NCBI GenBank assembly: GCA_963628435.1
Contig: CAVGEY010000001.1
Coordinates: 1-64,000 of the forward strand
Reading direction: 5' to 3'
Source: CAKSQF01 sp963628435
GTDB lineage: Bacteria; Bacillota; Clostridia; Oscillospirales; CAG-272
DNA: 64,000 bases
In this document: piece after piece, positions 50,502-59,625 of the stretch
Layout of the letters: every line of letters begins with the position of its first letter
Position numbering within the stretch: the first letter of the stretch is position 1
Translations under genes and position numbers: made by a program
The notes under the pieces: model-generated
Told to the model about the DNA's origin: nothing
What the model saw: only the letters and a program-made list of their open reading frames with translations
Database searches by the model: none

Positions 50502-51872
50502 GGTATCCTGAAGGACAATGCCCATATCTGTGAGTTCGCCTCTGATTTCATCGGCGCGGGCATAGTTCTTCGCCGCTTTCGCCGCGGCTCTTTCGGCGAT
50601 AAGCGCCTCGACCTTTTCGGCAAGTTCACGGTCGGCGCCGGTCTCCCCGATAAATCCGAGAAGATTTCCGAGCTCGAGGAAAATATCTCCCGCCTTTTTC
50701 GCCGCGCCCTTTGTCGGCATGGTCGAAAGATATGAGTTCAGCTCGCGGACAATCTCGAAAAGTTCGGATACCGCATCGGCGGTGTTGAAATCATCGTCCA
50801 TACGGTCGATGAAATTCTTTTTGTGCGCTTCAAGCGATGCCTCAACCGACTGCGGAAGTTCGTCCGAGCCTTCGGGAGCGTCTTTGAGATAGAACGCGAG
50901 AGTATCCGCGCAGTTCTGTATGCGCTCTATCGAGTTTTTCGCCGCCTCGATTACCTCGACCGAATAGTTTATCGGCTTTCTGTAATGGCTGGACAGCAGG
51001 AAAAATCTTATTGCGGGATAGCCGTAGACGGCGGCGACATCGCGAACGGTGAAGAAGTTGCCGAGCGATTTCGACATCTTGCGGTTGTCGACATTTATAA
51101 ATCCGTTATGCATCCAGTAGTTCGAGAAACGGCATCCGTTCGCCGCCTCCGACTGCGCGATTTCGTTTTCGTGATGCGGGAAGGTGAGGTCGACGCCGCC
51201 GCAGTGCAGGTCGATTGTCTTTCCGAGATATCTGCCGACCATTGCCGAACATTCGATGTGCCAGCCCGGTCTGCCCGCTCCCCACGGAGACGGCCATGAC
51301 GGCTCGCCCGGTTTGGCGGCCTTCCAGAGCGCGAAGTCGAGCGGATCCTCTTTGATTTCGTCAACCGCGATTCGCGCGCCCGATTCAAGCTCGTCTATCG
51401 GCATGTGCGACAGACAGCCGTAATTCTCAAACGATTTCGTGCGGAAATAGACATCGCCGTTTTCGGCGGCATAGGCGTGTCCGCTCTTTACGAGTTTTGA
51501 TACGAGCGAGATAATCTGTCCGATGTTTTCGGTCGCGCGCGGATGTATGTCTGCTTTTTCGATTCCGAGACCTTTCGCGTCGGTGAAATATTCGGCGATG
51601 TAGCGGTCGGCGATTTCGGCGACCGTAACTCCCTCTTCGTTTGCCTTCTTTATCATCTTGTCGTCGACATCGGTGAAGTTCTGAACGAAGGTTACGTCAT
51701 ATCCGCGGTATTTCAGATAGCGGCGGAACATATCGAAAACAACGAAACATCTCGCGTTTCCGATGTGAAAATAGTTGTAGACGGTCGGGCCGCAGGTGTA
51801 TATTTTCACCTTGCCCGGCTCGATTGTGACGAATTCCTCTTTCTGTCTTGTCAGATCGTTGTATATGCGCAT
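50472..51872 (-). CDS. cysS: Cysteinyl-tRNA synthetase
   Basis: Class I enzyme of 466 residues, normal length. It has the N-terminal TCGPTVYNYFHIGNARCFV (Zn Cys and the HIGN form of the HIGH motif), ECSAMVGRYLG and GGVDLTFPHHENE for zinc and substrate, and KMSKSLGN. The C-terminal domain ends NGTNWKKI. It charges tRNA-Cys in the cytoplasm. The gene lies 41 bp after cysE and shares its transcript, so it should also be controlled by the cysteine T-box. Its 3' end has been copied into the adjacent repeat array. Confidence 0.97.
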   Translation of the reverse strand: MRIYNDLTRQKEEFVTIEPGKVKIYTCGPTVYNYFHIGNARCFVVFDMFRRYLKYRGYDVTFVQNFTDVDDKMIKKANEEGVTVAEIADRYIAEYFTDAKGLGIEKADIHPRATENIGQIISLVSKLVKSGHAYAAENGDVYFRTKSFENYGCLSHMPIDELESGARIAVDEIKEDPLDFALWKAAKPGEPSWPSPWGAGRPGWHIECSAMVGRYLGKTIDLHCGGVDLTFPHHENEIAQSEAANGCRFSNYWMHNGFINVDNRKMSKSLGNFFTVRDVAAVYGYPAIRFFLLSSHYRKPINYSVEVIEAAKNSIERIQNCADTLAFYLKDAPEGSDELPQSVEASLEAHKKNFIDRMDDDFNTADAVSELFEIVRELNSYLSTMPTKGAAKKAGDIFLELGNLLGFIGETGADRELAEKVEALIAERAAAKAAKNYARADEIRGELTDMGIVLQDTKNGTNWKKI

Positions 51873-51913
51873 TTTCGTAAACTCTCTTTCTTGTTTCTGC
51901 TTATTTTCCGGTC

Positions 51914-52723
51914 TTATTTGCCGCCGTTTCCGGTATTTTCGGATGTTTTCGGAGCGGCGGAATTTTTCGCCGCCGATTTTCTTTTCGCCGCTTTTGCCGC
52001 TTTTTCGGCGGCTGCCGCCTCTGCCGCTCTCTCTTTTTCTTCGAGAGCCTCGATTCTCGCCGAAAGTTCGGCAAATTCTTTCGCGACGGGGTCGGGAATG
52101 TGAATCTGGTCGAGATCCTGCTCGACACGCTCGCCGTCGCGGCGGACAACCTTTGCGGGAATGCCGACTGCGGTCGAGTTTGACGGGATTTCGGTTAGCA
52201 CGATTGCGCCTGCCGCGATTTTGGCGTTGTCGCCGATTCTGACCGGGCCGAGCACTTTAGCGCCCGCACCGACCATTACATTGTTGCCGAGTGTCGGATG
52301 ACGCTTTCCGGTGTGTTTGCCGGTTCCTCCGAGTGTTACTCCCTGATAAATCGTACAGTTGTCGCCGATTACGGCGGTTTCACCGATTACGACACCCGAT
52401 CCGTGGTCGATGAAAAGACCTTTTCCGATGGTCGCGGCGGGGTGAATTTCGATTCCGGTCAGAAATTTCATTCCCTGACTTATCGCGCGCGCAGGCAGAA
52501 CAAGTCCTTTTTCATGCATCCTGTGGGCAAGTCTGTGTACGGTTACCGCGTGAAAGCCCGAATAGAGGGCAATCACCTCAATGCTGTTTGCCGCCGCCGG
52601 ATCGCGTTCTTTTATCTGTTCGACATCGTAGGCGATGTCATGAGCGGCGTTTGCCGCCGACGATGCCAGTTTTTTCGCTTTTTCTTCTATAAGTTTAATA
52701 ATATCGGGTTCGTTTTTTTTCAT
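51914..52723 (-). CDS. cysE: Serine O-acetyltransferase
   Basis: First step of cysteine synthesis: acetyl-CoA plus L-serine to O-acetylserine. It is a 269-residue left-handed beta-helix enzyme of the short EpsC type. Seen are DPAAANSIEVIALYSGFHAVTVHRLAH, then hexapeptide repeats with IDHGSGVVIGETAVIGDN, GVTLGGTGKHTGKRHPTLG and GAGAKVLGP. The catalytic His-Asp pair lies at HRLAH/IDHG. The C-terminal 50 residues are Ala/Lys/Glu-rich (low complexity) and not usual for the family. AAAGGAC precedes the ATG. It follows a T-box leader and is the first gene of cysE-cysS. Confidence 0.95.
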   Translation of the reverse strand: MKKNEPDIIKLIEEKAKKLASSAANAAHDIAYDVEQIKERDPAAANSIEVIALYSGFHAVTVHRLAHRMHEKGLVLPARAISQGMKFLTGIEIHPAATIGKGLFIDHGSGVVIGETAVIGDNCTIYQGVTLGGTGKHTGKRHPTLGNNVMVGAGAKVLGPVRIGDNAKIAAGAIVLTEIPSNSTAVGIPAKVVRRDGERVEQDLDQIHIPDPVAKEFAELSARIEALEEKERAAEAAAAEKAAKAAKRKSAAKNSAAPKTSENTGNGGK

Positions 52724-52924
52724 TTTGCCGTCCTTTTCGCACTGATCTGCTTTTTATCGATAATCGGATACATATACAAAACGGGAGAGACTCCTTTTCT
52801 TCGGGTTTGCCTTTTGCCGTTCGGGACGCCGCGACTGCCGGCAGCCATCCCTCGACATATCTGCGTTTTATGCCGCTCTTTTCGGCTCAGACATTGCAAA
52901 CGGAAGTTCGACAGAGTGGGTTCA

Positions 52925-53176
52925 AAAAACAAAAAACCGCCCCGCACGGCGCAGACCGATCCGACGGTGCGTCCGAGCAAAGGCGATTGTTATCGCGGTT
53001 CCACTTTGATTTATAACTTTTCTTCCCTTAACGCGGGCTGCGGACAGCGCTACGGCATCATCGCTTTCACACTGTCGGCTCGCGGGCGCACATTCCGCCG
53101 CCGTGCCGCTCTCAGCCGTGTCGGCACTCTCTGTATAATGGCGTATTCTTCCCGTTCTCTGCCTTTTTAATATTCT
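52925..53176 (-). promoter_or_regulatory. T-box leader specific for tRNA-Cys
   Basis: On the minus strand the T-box AAAGTGGAACCGCG occupies 52994-53007. Upstream are the stem I features AGAGAG (GA-rich) and GGCTGAGAGCGGC. In the specifier loop, GGAATGTGCG gives the codon TGT (53090-53092) after GAA, a Cys specifier; shifting one codon gives TGC, also Cys. Downstream, AACCGC can pair with GCGGTT before T6 (reverse of 52931-52937), the terminator. It should sense uncharged tRNA-Cys and control cysE-cysS. The following 200 bases to the ATG hold nothing I recognise. Confidence 0.88.
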
Positions 53177-53182
53177 GTCTGT

Positions 53183-53211
53183 ATTATATATCGCCGTCTT
53201 TGATTTGTAAA
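53183..53211 (-). promoter_or_regulatory. Promoter of the cysE-cysS T-box transcript
   Basis: On the minus strand TTTACA (53206-53211), 17-bp spacer, TATAAT (53183-53188), directly before stem I of the T-box. Confidence 0.75.
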
Positions 53212-53307
53212 CGGTTTTTGACAAATTTTTGCCTGTTTTTTTTATTTTTTTTATAAATCCGTCGCCGAATTTTCAACTGTAAAGAGGAATCATCCGAAAT
53301 CTGACGG

Positions 53308-54588
53308 TCAGCCGCCGATTCCGAGAATTTTGTCAATCATTATTCGCGCATCGTTTGTGCGCAGATATTCGTACAGCTTTCCGCGAAGTTCGATTTTCGC
53401 CTCGTCGCAGGTGGCGGCGCAGAGCGCCGACATCACAAGTACCGACCGTTCGGAAACGGCGGCATCGAGCGGAACGAGAAAGAGCCATTTTTCATCGGCA
53501 TAATCATGCACGGTCGGATAATCGGACGGACTGTCGCCGCTCTCTGTGAGATTCGGCAGCGGAACAAACGACCAGCCGTCGGTCATCGCCGACAACTCCG
53601 CCGCATCGGTTATTCTTCCGATATAGAAAAGCGAGCCGCCCGATATGAATTTTTCGAGCGCACCCTCTTCGGTGAATTTTTCGCCGAGCGAATTTACCGT
53701 ATCGAGCATTTCGGCGGCTCTGCCGTCGGCTTTCGCGATTTTGCCCGATTTATCGAAAATATCCGAATATTCTTCTCCGCAGAGCGACTGCAGAATATAT
53801 GACATCGATATTTCGCAGGAAAGTCCGCCCTCGCCCGACATCGTCATAAGACGCTCAAATGTCCATTTTCCGCTGTCGGCAAGCGAGTAGATGTCGTCAA
53901 ATCCGAGTTTTGCGGCAAGATTTCTGTTGTAAAAGACGCAGAGCGTCGATTCGGGAGATTCGAGCGCGTCGCCGTAGACCGCATAGCAGTCGCCGCCGTT
54001 ATAGTAATCGATGACCGAACTGTCGAAAAAGTAGGCGGTTTTATCGAAAAACGGGGCGTGCGAGAGATTCAGCACAAGCTCCGACTCAACAAGCGTGTCG
54101 GCAAGCGATGCGGGAACAACGAGCAGATCGGCGGTGTACGAATAGTTCGCGATATTTTCGGCGAGTGTCGGCGCAAGTTCGTCATATCCTGTCTTGTATG
54201 GGGTGATTTTGAGATTGTATTTGTCGGCAACCGCCTGAATACGGCTTATAGATGAGCTGTATGTAAGACTGTCCTCCGCCTGCCATATCGGGTTTTCGCC
54301 GACATTGTCGCCGGTTACCGTCGCGATGAGAAAAATATCGCCCTCGCAGTCGCTGTCGGCAAGCGCCGAAAGAGCGGTCTGCACCGATTTCCCCGACGGC
54401 GCCGAATAAATTTCGGCGGCAGCCGCGGTTACATCGGCTTTTGTATAGATTTCGGTAACGATTTTTGTCGTCTTGTCATCGTCTACCTCGTATTCACGCA
54501 CAAGCAGAGAGCAGGCGGTCAGCTGTGAAAGCAGCAGCGGCAGCGTCATCAGCAGGGAAATTATCGGAATTTTCTTTTTTCGTGGCAT
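53308..54588 (-). CDS. ABC transporter substrate-binding-like lipoprotein
   Basis: A 426-residue lipoprotein. ATG at 54588 follows AAAGGAG and gives MPRKKKIPIISLLMTLPLLL with a lipobox LTAC. The body resembles family 1 solute-binding proteins: STLCVFYNRNLAAKLGFDDI, DSGKWTFERLMTM, SGGSLFYIGRITDAAEL. No permease or ATPase is in the window, so its partners must lie elsewhere. The ligand is probably an oligosaccharide, judged only by family habit and nearby hydrolases. Confidence 0.75.
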   Translation of the reverse strand: MPRKKKIPIISLLMTLPLLLSQLTACSLLVREYEVDDDKTTKIVTEIYTKADVTAAAAEIYSAPSGKSVQTALSALADSDCEGDIFLIATVTGDNVGENPIWQAEDSLTYSSSISRIQAVADKYNLKITPYKTGYDELAPTLAENIANYSYTADLLVVPASLADTLVESELVLNLSHAPFFDKTAYFFDSSVIDYYNGGDCYAVYGDALESPESTLCVFYNRNLAAKLGFDDIYSLADSGKWTFERLMTMSGEGGLSCEISMSYILQSLCGEEYSDIFDKSGKIAKADGRAAEMLDTVNSLGEKFTEEGALEKFISGGSLFYIGRITDAAELSAMTDGWSFVPLPNLTESGDSPSDYPTVHDYADEKWLFLVPLDAAVSERSVLVMSALCAATCDEAKIELRGKLYEYLRTNDARIMIDKILGIGG

Positions 54589-54639
54589 AACCGCGCTCCT
54601 TTCGTCCCGTTCGGGCAGATTTTTATTATCCGTAATTAA

Positions 54640-54668
54640 ATTATATGCCGAAAATATGAACAAATCAA
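54640..54668 (-). promoter_or_regulatory. Promoter of the solute-binding lipoprotein gene
   Basis: On the minus strand TTGATT (54663-54668), 17-bp spacer, TATAAT (54640-54645). Leader about 50 bases. Confidence 0.75.
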
Positions 54669-54686
54669 GAAAGCCCGAAAATATAA

Positions 54687-54730
54687 AAAAAGCATAAAAG
54701 CGGCGGCAAAACCGCGGCTTTTATGCTTTT
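54687..54730 (-). terminator. Intrinsic terminator after the ion transporter gene
   Basis: AAAAGCATAAAAG pairs with CTTTTATGCTTTT around a GC-rich loop, with T7 beyond on the minus strand. It lies 17 bp after the transporter stop. Confidence 0.8.
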
Positions 54731-54746
54731 CGATGTTTAATCCCGG

Positions 54747-55928
54747 TTAAATTTTCAGCAGAACGGCGCAGACGGCGGTCATTATCAGGAGAAATCCGAC
54801 ATTCAGAGCGGTGAATGCGGCAAGATATTTCTTTTTGTCCTGCGGTGCCTCCGCCGTAAACTGACGGTAGGTTATAAGACTTGCGAGCGATGCGATAAGC
54901 GTTCCCGTGCCGCCGATGTTCACTCCGTAGAGCAGGGCGCGGTAGTTGTCGGTAAATCCCGAAAGCAGAACGGCAGACGGAACATTGCTGATTATCTGGC
55001 AGGAAAGTATGCTGACAATCAGCGGATTCTTTTCGAGCGCCGCCGAAAGCAGTCGGCTTACCGGTTCGATTCTCGCCATATTGCCCGAAAAGATGAAAAA
55101 GCAGACGAATGTCAGAAGCAGGCAGTAGTCGACAGAGGCGAGAGCTTTTCTGTCGGCAAACATCAAAACGGCGGGGATTACGATCAGTCCCGTCCAGTAG
55201 GGAATTATGCGGAAAACGATTATAATCGAATAGGCGAATAGGGCGAGATAGAGTGCCGTTCTCGCGGCGGGGAGGGTTCTGCCGCTCTTTACCGAAACCG
55301 AAATCGGCTCACGCTTTACGAAGATTATGCAGCAGAGAATGATGAGAGCGGTCGCCGCCGCGAACGGAATCGCCATAATCGCCGTAAATTCGCCTGTCGG
55401 TATGCCGAATTTATTGTAGAGATAGAGGTTCTGCGGATTGCCGAACGGGGTAAGCATACCGCCGAGATTCGCACCGATATTCTGCATTATGAAGGTGAAA
55501 ATCATATATTTTTTCTTGTCCGACGATTCGAGTACACGGTATCCGAGGGGCAGAAATGTAAGCAGTGCCATATCGTTGGCGATAAGCATCGAGCCGACGA
55601 ATGTTATGACCACGATTGTTATAATCGCGCGTCTGATGTCGCCTGTTGCCGAAACGATTTTTTCGGCGGTAACCGTGAAAAATCTGATGTTTTTGAGCGC
55701 GCAGATTACCGCGAGCGTGCAGAACAGACAGGTCAGCGTTCGGAAATCGATATAGCCGAAATATTCGCCGTCGGGCGGCACGATAAACGATGTGATGACC
55801 GCCGCCGCAATCGCGACCGCGAGAACGGTGTTCTCTCTCAGAAAATTTTTGCAAAGCTCCGCCGCTTTTGCCGTTATCCGATGCGGGCCGTGTCCGAGCC
55901 GCCGCTTATTCGGTTTCTCCGCCGTCAT
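54747..55928 (-). CDS. ArsB/NhaD-type ion transporter superfamily permease
   Basis: A 393-residue membrane protein with ten or so helices. The ATG at 55928 has GGAGGTGAGATT before it. Typical of the superfamily are VGSMLIANDMALLTFLPLGYRVL (N-D pair in a reentrant helix) and MQNIGANLGGMLTPFGNPQNLYLYNKFGI (the P-x-G-N-P signature). Later, SNVPSAVLLSGFTDNY forms the second half of the inverted repeat. It may carry an anion such as citrate, arsenite or a dicarboxylate, or exchange Na+/H+; the substrate is not readable. Confidence 0.85.
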   Translation of the reverse strand: MTAEKPNKRRLGHGPHRITAKAAELCKNFLRENTVLAVAIAAAVITSFIVPPDGEYFGYIDFRTLTCLFCTLAVICALKNIRFFTVTAEKIVSATGDIRRAIITIVVITFVGSMLIANDMALLTFLPLGYRVLESSDKKKYMIFTFIMQNIGANLGGMLTPFGNPQNLYLYNKFGIPTGEFTAIMAIPFAAATALIILCCIIFVKREPISVSVKSGRTLPAARTALYLALFAYSIIIVFRIIPYWTGLIVIPAVLMFADRKALASVDYCLLLTFVCFFIFSGNMARIEPVSRLLSAALEKNPLIVSILSCQIISNVPSAVLLSGFTDNYRALLYGVNIGGTGTLIASLASLITYRQFTAEAPQDKKKYLAAFTALNVGFLLIMTAVCAVLLKI

Positions 55929-55958
55929 AATCTCACCTCCGACTTTCAACAAGGCGGT

Positions 55959-55987
55959 ATTATAGCACACGGCAGGCGAAATTTCAA
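55959..55987 (-). promoter_or_regulatory. Promoter of the ion transporter gene
   Basis: On the minus strand TTGAAA (55982-55987), 17-bp spacer, TATAAT (55959-55964), 30 bp before the ATG. Confidence 0.78.
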
Positions 55988-56080
55988 GATATACGGCGAA
56001 AAAACAGCCGGAAAGAGGCGATTTTGTTGACGGGCGAAATCGGACAGGCCGTCAAAATTCCGGAAGTCGGCTTTCTCCGC

Positions 56081-56119
56081 AAAAAAAGAGAGGGAGAGGT
56101 GTCCCTCTCCCTCTCTTTT
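56081..56119 (-). terminator. Intrinsic terminator after the rhamnosidase gene
   Basis: Perfect 16-base arms AAAAGAGAGGGAGAGG and CCTCTCCCTCTCTTTT around TGTC; on the minus strand the last arm runs into T7. It lies about 30 bp after the stop. Confidence 0.9.
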
Positions 56120-56149
56120 GCCGCGTCGGGCGGCAAAAACGGTGATTTA

Positions 56150-58315
56150 TTATTTGCCGAAGAACAGATAGTTTCCGGCGGTCAGATGACGGGTGATGCC
56201 GTCGATTGTAAGATCGCAGTCGACAGGTGTTTCGATTTCGTAACGGTGTCCGCCCTCGAATTTTTCCCATTTCGAGTAGACGAGTCCGTGGCGTGTATCG
56301 ATCGATGCCGACAGGAAGTCGAGGCGGTCGTCGGTTACGGGCGCTATTTCGACACGCCCGAATCCGGGCGCGTCTTCAACCGTCCTGATACCTGCGGCAA
56401 CTCCGTAAACCCAGTCTGCGACCGCGCCGTAGGCGTAGTGGTTGTACGAGTTCATAGATTCGCTCCAGACGCTGCCGTCCTCTTTGATGCCGTCCCAGTG
56501 CTCCCATATTGTGGTCGCGCCTTTTGATACAGAGAAGAGCCATGACGGGAACTTGTCCTGCATGAGCAGGGTGTATGCGATGTCGTTATGACCTGTCATC
56601 GAGAGCGCGTGGAGCAGATAAGGTGTTCCGACAAATCCGGTGTTGAGGCGGTATCCGTTATCGGCAACGAGTTTCGCGAGCGCGTTGCCTGCGGCAATCG
56701 GATCTTCCGCGATATGGAAGTAGATGAGCAGCGCGTGTTCCGCCTGCGTTTTGAGTTCGGGGAAATGCTCTCTTATCGCCGATATGACCTTCGGATAACG
56801 CTCGGTATATTCGGTTGTGTCGACTCCGATGGCTTTTCCCGCACGGATGAGAATATCAAGCGTGTTCGCGTAATAAACAGAGGCGAGAAAGTCCTTGTCC
56901 GATGCGCTGTCGGTCGTTTCTCTGCCGAGATCGAGCGCGCACCAGTCGCCGTAATGCCAGCAGCCTGTCCAGAGATATTCGTCATGCGTGTTCGCCTCGA
57001 TATATTTTGCCCAGCCCTTCATCGATTCGTACTGCTTTTTGAGAATCTCGCGGTTGCCGTAGGTAAGATATACCTGCCACGGCAGAATTACCGCAACATC
57101 GCCCCACGCACATGACGACGGATTGTTTCCGAGACAGTTCGGAATGACGTGCGGTATGCCGCCGTCTGCGGTCTGATCGGCGATAAGATCGCCGAGCCAT
57201 TTGTCGTAGAATTTTTCGCAGTCGAAGTTGTAGGATGCCGCACGGCAGAAAACTTCGGTGTCGCCCGTCCAGCCGAGACGTTCGTCACGCTGCGGACAGT
57301 CGGTCGGGATGTCGAGGAAGTTGCCGCGCTGTCCCCAGAATATGTTGGAGAAGAGGCGGTTGAGCATCGGGTTTGAACATTCGAGCCTGCCGGTACGCTT
57401 TATGTTCGAGTGAACGGCGATTGCCTCGAAATCGGAGGGGTTAACCTCGCCCGGAAATTCGTCGATGCGGATACGGCGGAAGCCGTAGAAGGTATGCGTG
57501 GTCTTATATTCCTGCTCGCCGTCGGCGCAGATGTAGGTGAGCTCGGCTTTTGCGGAGCGGTAGTTCGCGGTGTAGACATTGCCGTCGCGGTCGAGAATTT
57601 CGAAGAATTTCAGCTTTACGACATCGCCCTTCTTCGCCCTGACTCTGAAACGGACATATCCGGTAAGCTCCTGACCGAAGTCGATTACCTTTTCGCCGTT
57701 CGGGGTTACAAGATATTCTTTCGGGGAGATTGCCACTTCTTCGTGAATTTCCTCGCCTTCCTGAGCGATGAAACGGCTGTAATCGAAATCATCGATGATT
57801 TTGGCGGCATTCTCGGTAGGCTCGTCCATAGCGGCGTCGTAGATTTCGCCGTCATAGATTTCGCAGAGGCGCAGGCGGCTCTCTTTGACAGTCCATTTTT
57901 CGTCGGTTACGATGTGTTCCTCGCGTCCGTCGGCGAATGTCAGAGTCAAAGCGGCGATAAGCGAATTTTTGTCGGGTGAATAAAGACCGCGTTTTCCGCC
58001 GCCCCACGCGAGTCTGCTGTGGAACCAGCCGTTCGCGACTGTTGCCGTAAGTTCGTTACGGTAGCCGATGAGCGGTGTGACATCGTAGCTCTGTACCTGA
58101 ATGCGTGTGTGATAGCTTGTCCAGCCGGGAGCGAGAACGAAATCGCCGATTCTCCTGCCGCCGAGATATGCGTCGTAAACTCCGAGCGCCGATATTTCGA
58201 GAGTCGCCTTTACGGGAAGCTCTCTTAAATCGAAGCGGCGTGTAAATGTGTATGCGGGCTCGCCCTGTTCGGTGGGCGATGTGATAAGTTTTGCGTTTTT
58301 GAAATCGTATGGCAT
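56150..58315 (-). CDS. Alpha-L-rhamnosidase (GH78)
   Basis: A 721-residue cytosolic GH78 enzyme with no signal peptide, shorter than the 900-1000 of multi-domain members. Order: N-terminal beta domain (AYTFTRRFDLRELPVKATLEIS, APGWTSYHTRIQVQSYDVT), central domain (EYLVTPNGEKVIDFGQELTGYVRF), then the (alpha/alpha)6 barrel with FLDIPTDCPQRDERLGWTGDTEVF, LIADQTADGGIPHVIPN and GATTIWEHWDGIKEDGSVW, where the acidic catalytic residues lie. C-terminal beta domain ends LTAGNYLFFGK. GGAGG precedes the ATG. It probably trims rhamnose from imported glycans or glycosides. Confidence 0.95.
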   Translation of the reverse strand: MPYDFKNAKLITSPTEQGEPAYTFTRRFDLRELPVKATLEISALGVYDAYLGGRRIGDFVLAPGWTSYHTRIQVQSYDVTPLIGYRNELTATVANGWFHSRLAWGGGKRGLYSPDKNSLIAALTLTFADGREEHIVTDEKWTVKESRLRLCEIYDGEIYDAAMDEPTENAAKIIDDFDYSRFIAQEGEEIHEEVAISPKEYLVTPNGEKVIDFGQELTGYVRFRVRAKKGDVVKLKFFEILDRDGNVYTANYRSAKAELTYICADGEQEYKTTHTFYGFRRIRIDEFPGEVNPSDFEAIAVHSNIKRTGRLECSNPMLNRLFSNIFWGQRGNFLDIPTDCPQRDERLGWTGDTEVFCRAASYNFDCEKFYDKWLGDLIADQTADGGIPHVIPNCLGNNPSSCAWGDVAVILPWQVYLTYGNREILKKQYESMKGWAKYIEANTHDEYLWTGCWHYGDWCALDLGRETTDSASDKDFLASVYYANTLDILIRAGKAIGVDTTEYTERYPKVISAIREHFPELKTQAEHALLIYFHIAEDPIAAGNALAKLVADNGYRLNTGFVGTPYLLHALSMTGHNDIAYTLLMQDKFPSWLFSVSKGATTIWEHWDGIKEDGSVWSESMNSYNHYAYGAVADWVYGVAAGIRTVEDAPGFGRVEIAPVTDDRLDFLSASIDTRHGLVYSKWEKFEGGHRYEIETPVDCDLTIDGITRHLTAGNYLFFGK

Positions 58316-58368
58316 AGCTGTCCTCCGATAAATCCCGAAAGTCGGGATATTTTTTCGTATACGGTTTG

Positions 58369-58396
58369 ATTATAACATATCGGGAAAAAAAATCAA
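58369..58396 (-). promoter_or_regulatory. Promoter of the rhamnosidase gene
   Basis: On the minus strand TTGATT (58391-58396), 16-bp spacer, TATAAT (58369-58374). A short leader hairpin (ATCCCGA/TCGGGAT, near 58331-58350) follows. Confidence 0.72.
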
Positions 58397-58481
58397 GCAC
58401 TTGTTGAAAAAAACAAAATTATTGTGCGAATTATTTTTCGGTTTGTGGAAATTGACACCGATTTTGATTGAATTCGGGAAA

Positions 58482-59396
58482 TCAGGCGCGCTCCAGAAGA
58501 TATTTTGCGGCGGACATACCGGCGGCGCTTGCCGCAGAGCAGTCCTCCATGCCCTCGAATTCTATCGATACAAAGCCGTCATAGCCCGATTTTTTGAGCG
58601 TTTCAACGGTGCTCGGAATGTCGAGATCGCCCTGCGAGACTATCGAGCCGCGGAGCATATACTCGCCGCCGAGCGACATAAACCACGGGCCTCTGCCGGC
58701 GTAAAGTTCGGGTGTCGAACGGATGCCGTCGAGTCTGCGGATATAGAAGTCTTTGAGATGCACCATTTTTGCGATGCCGACGCACTTTTTGACGGCGACC
58801 AGCGGATCTTCCTCAACGCATATAAAGTTGCCGCAGTCGAGCAGTATGCCGAAATTGTCGCTGTCTACGGCGTTGAACAGCCTTATCATGCGGTCGGAGC
58901 CGTTGAAGAAAAATCCGTGATTTTCGACAAGGGTGTTGATACCGAGCGTTTCCGCGTAATCGGTAATTTCGCGCGTGCATTTTGCCGCGGTCGGAAGCAG
59001 AGCCTCAAACACATTCGGCGCGTCGGATGCCGACGGACGCATAAACGAAATATCGTGGCGGAGCGAATGCATACCGAGCTTTGCCGCGGCCTCGACATGA
59101 TGCTTGACACGCTCGGTTTCGGCGGCGCGGCGGTTATCGTCGCCGCTGACGAGATCTGCGCCTATCGCGTAGTTGGAAAGGGGAAGAGAAAGCTCTTTTG
59201 ACAGCTCTCTTACCGATTTTATAAGTTCTTCGTTGAATTCGTGCGCCCCGTCATCGTAAAAGGTGCAGTAGGATGACGGAACGATTTCGAAATGTTCCGC
59301 ACCCTGTTCTTTGGCGAATTTCATCGCATCGAGAATTGTTTTTCTGCCTGCCGACAGATCGGCGTTAAGGCTGTAACTCGTAAGTCCGATTTTCAT
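58482..59396 (-). CDS. Sugar phosphate isomerase/epimerase-like TIM barrel protein
   Basis: A 304-residue AP-endonuclease-2 superfamily barrel (xylose isomerase-like). Seen are the N-terminal IGLTSYSLNADL, EQGAEHFEIVPSS, LGMHSLRHDISF, INTLVENHGFFFNGSDR (metal-ligand Glu), NFGILLDCGNFICVEEDPL (Asp/His region), MVHLKDFYI and the last strand FVSIEFEGMEDCSAASAAG. Metal-binding Glu, Asp, His and Glu seem to be present. AAGGAAGG lies upstream. It stands beside the rhamnosidase on the same strand, but with a promoter in between, so a linked sugar-degradation role is inference. Confidence 0.88.
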   Translation of the reverse strand: MKIGLTSYSLNADLSAGRKTILDAMKFAKEQGAEHFEIVPSSYCTFYDDGAHEFNEELIKSVRELSKELSLPLSNYAIGADLVSGDDNRRAAETERVKHHVEAAAKLGMHSLRHDISFMRPSASDAPNVFEALLPTAAKCTREITDYAETLGINTLVENHGFFFNGSDRMIRLFNAVDSDNFGILLDCGNFICVEEDPLVAVKKCVGIAKMVHLKDFYIRRLDGIRSTPELYAGRGPWFMSLGGEYMLRGSIVSQGDLDIPSTVETLKKSGYDGFVSIEFEGMEDCSAASAAGMSAAKYLLERA

Positions 59397-59550
59397 ACGG
59401 TCTACCTTCCTTTTTTATATTATAATCTTTGATTGATTCTGTGTTTCGCCCGTTCTGTTCAGATTATATCATATCTGCTTTTTTTTTCAAGATTTTTTTG
59501 AGATTATTCCGAAAAGAAGGGCAAATTACGGCGGCACGGCGGCGGCGCAC

Positions 59551-59579
59551 TTGACAATTTTTATGCCGAATGTTATAAT
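59551..59579 (+). promoter_or_regulatory. Promoter of the aldo/keto reductase operon
   Basis: Consensus TTGACA (59551-59556), 17-bp spacer, TATAAT (59574-59579). It serves the gene at 59626 and perhaps the two that follow. Confidence 0.85.
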
Positions 59580-59625
59580 TACGAAGGTAAAGTAAAAACG
59601 GATTCGGAAAAGGAGCGTAGAAAAT

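Noticed and set aside
50203..50511. Plus-strand frame of 102 codons with 28-residue repeats
   Set aside because: It is the translation of the 84-bp array (84 = 28 x 3); no RBS, and it crosses the GH5 terminator.
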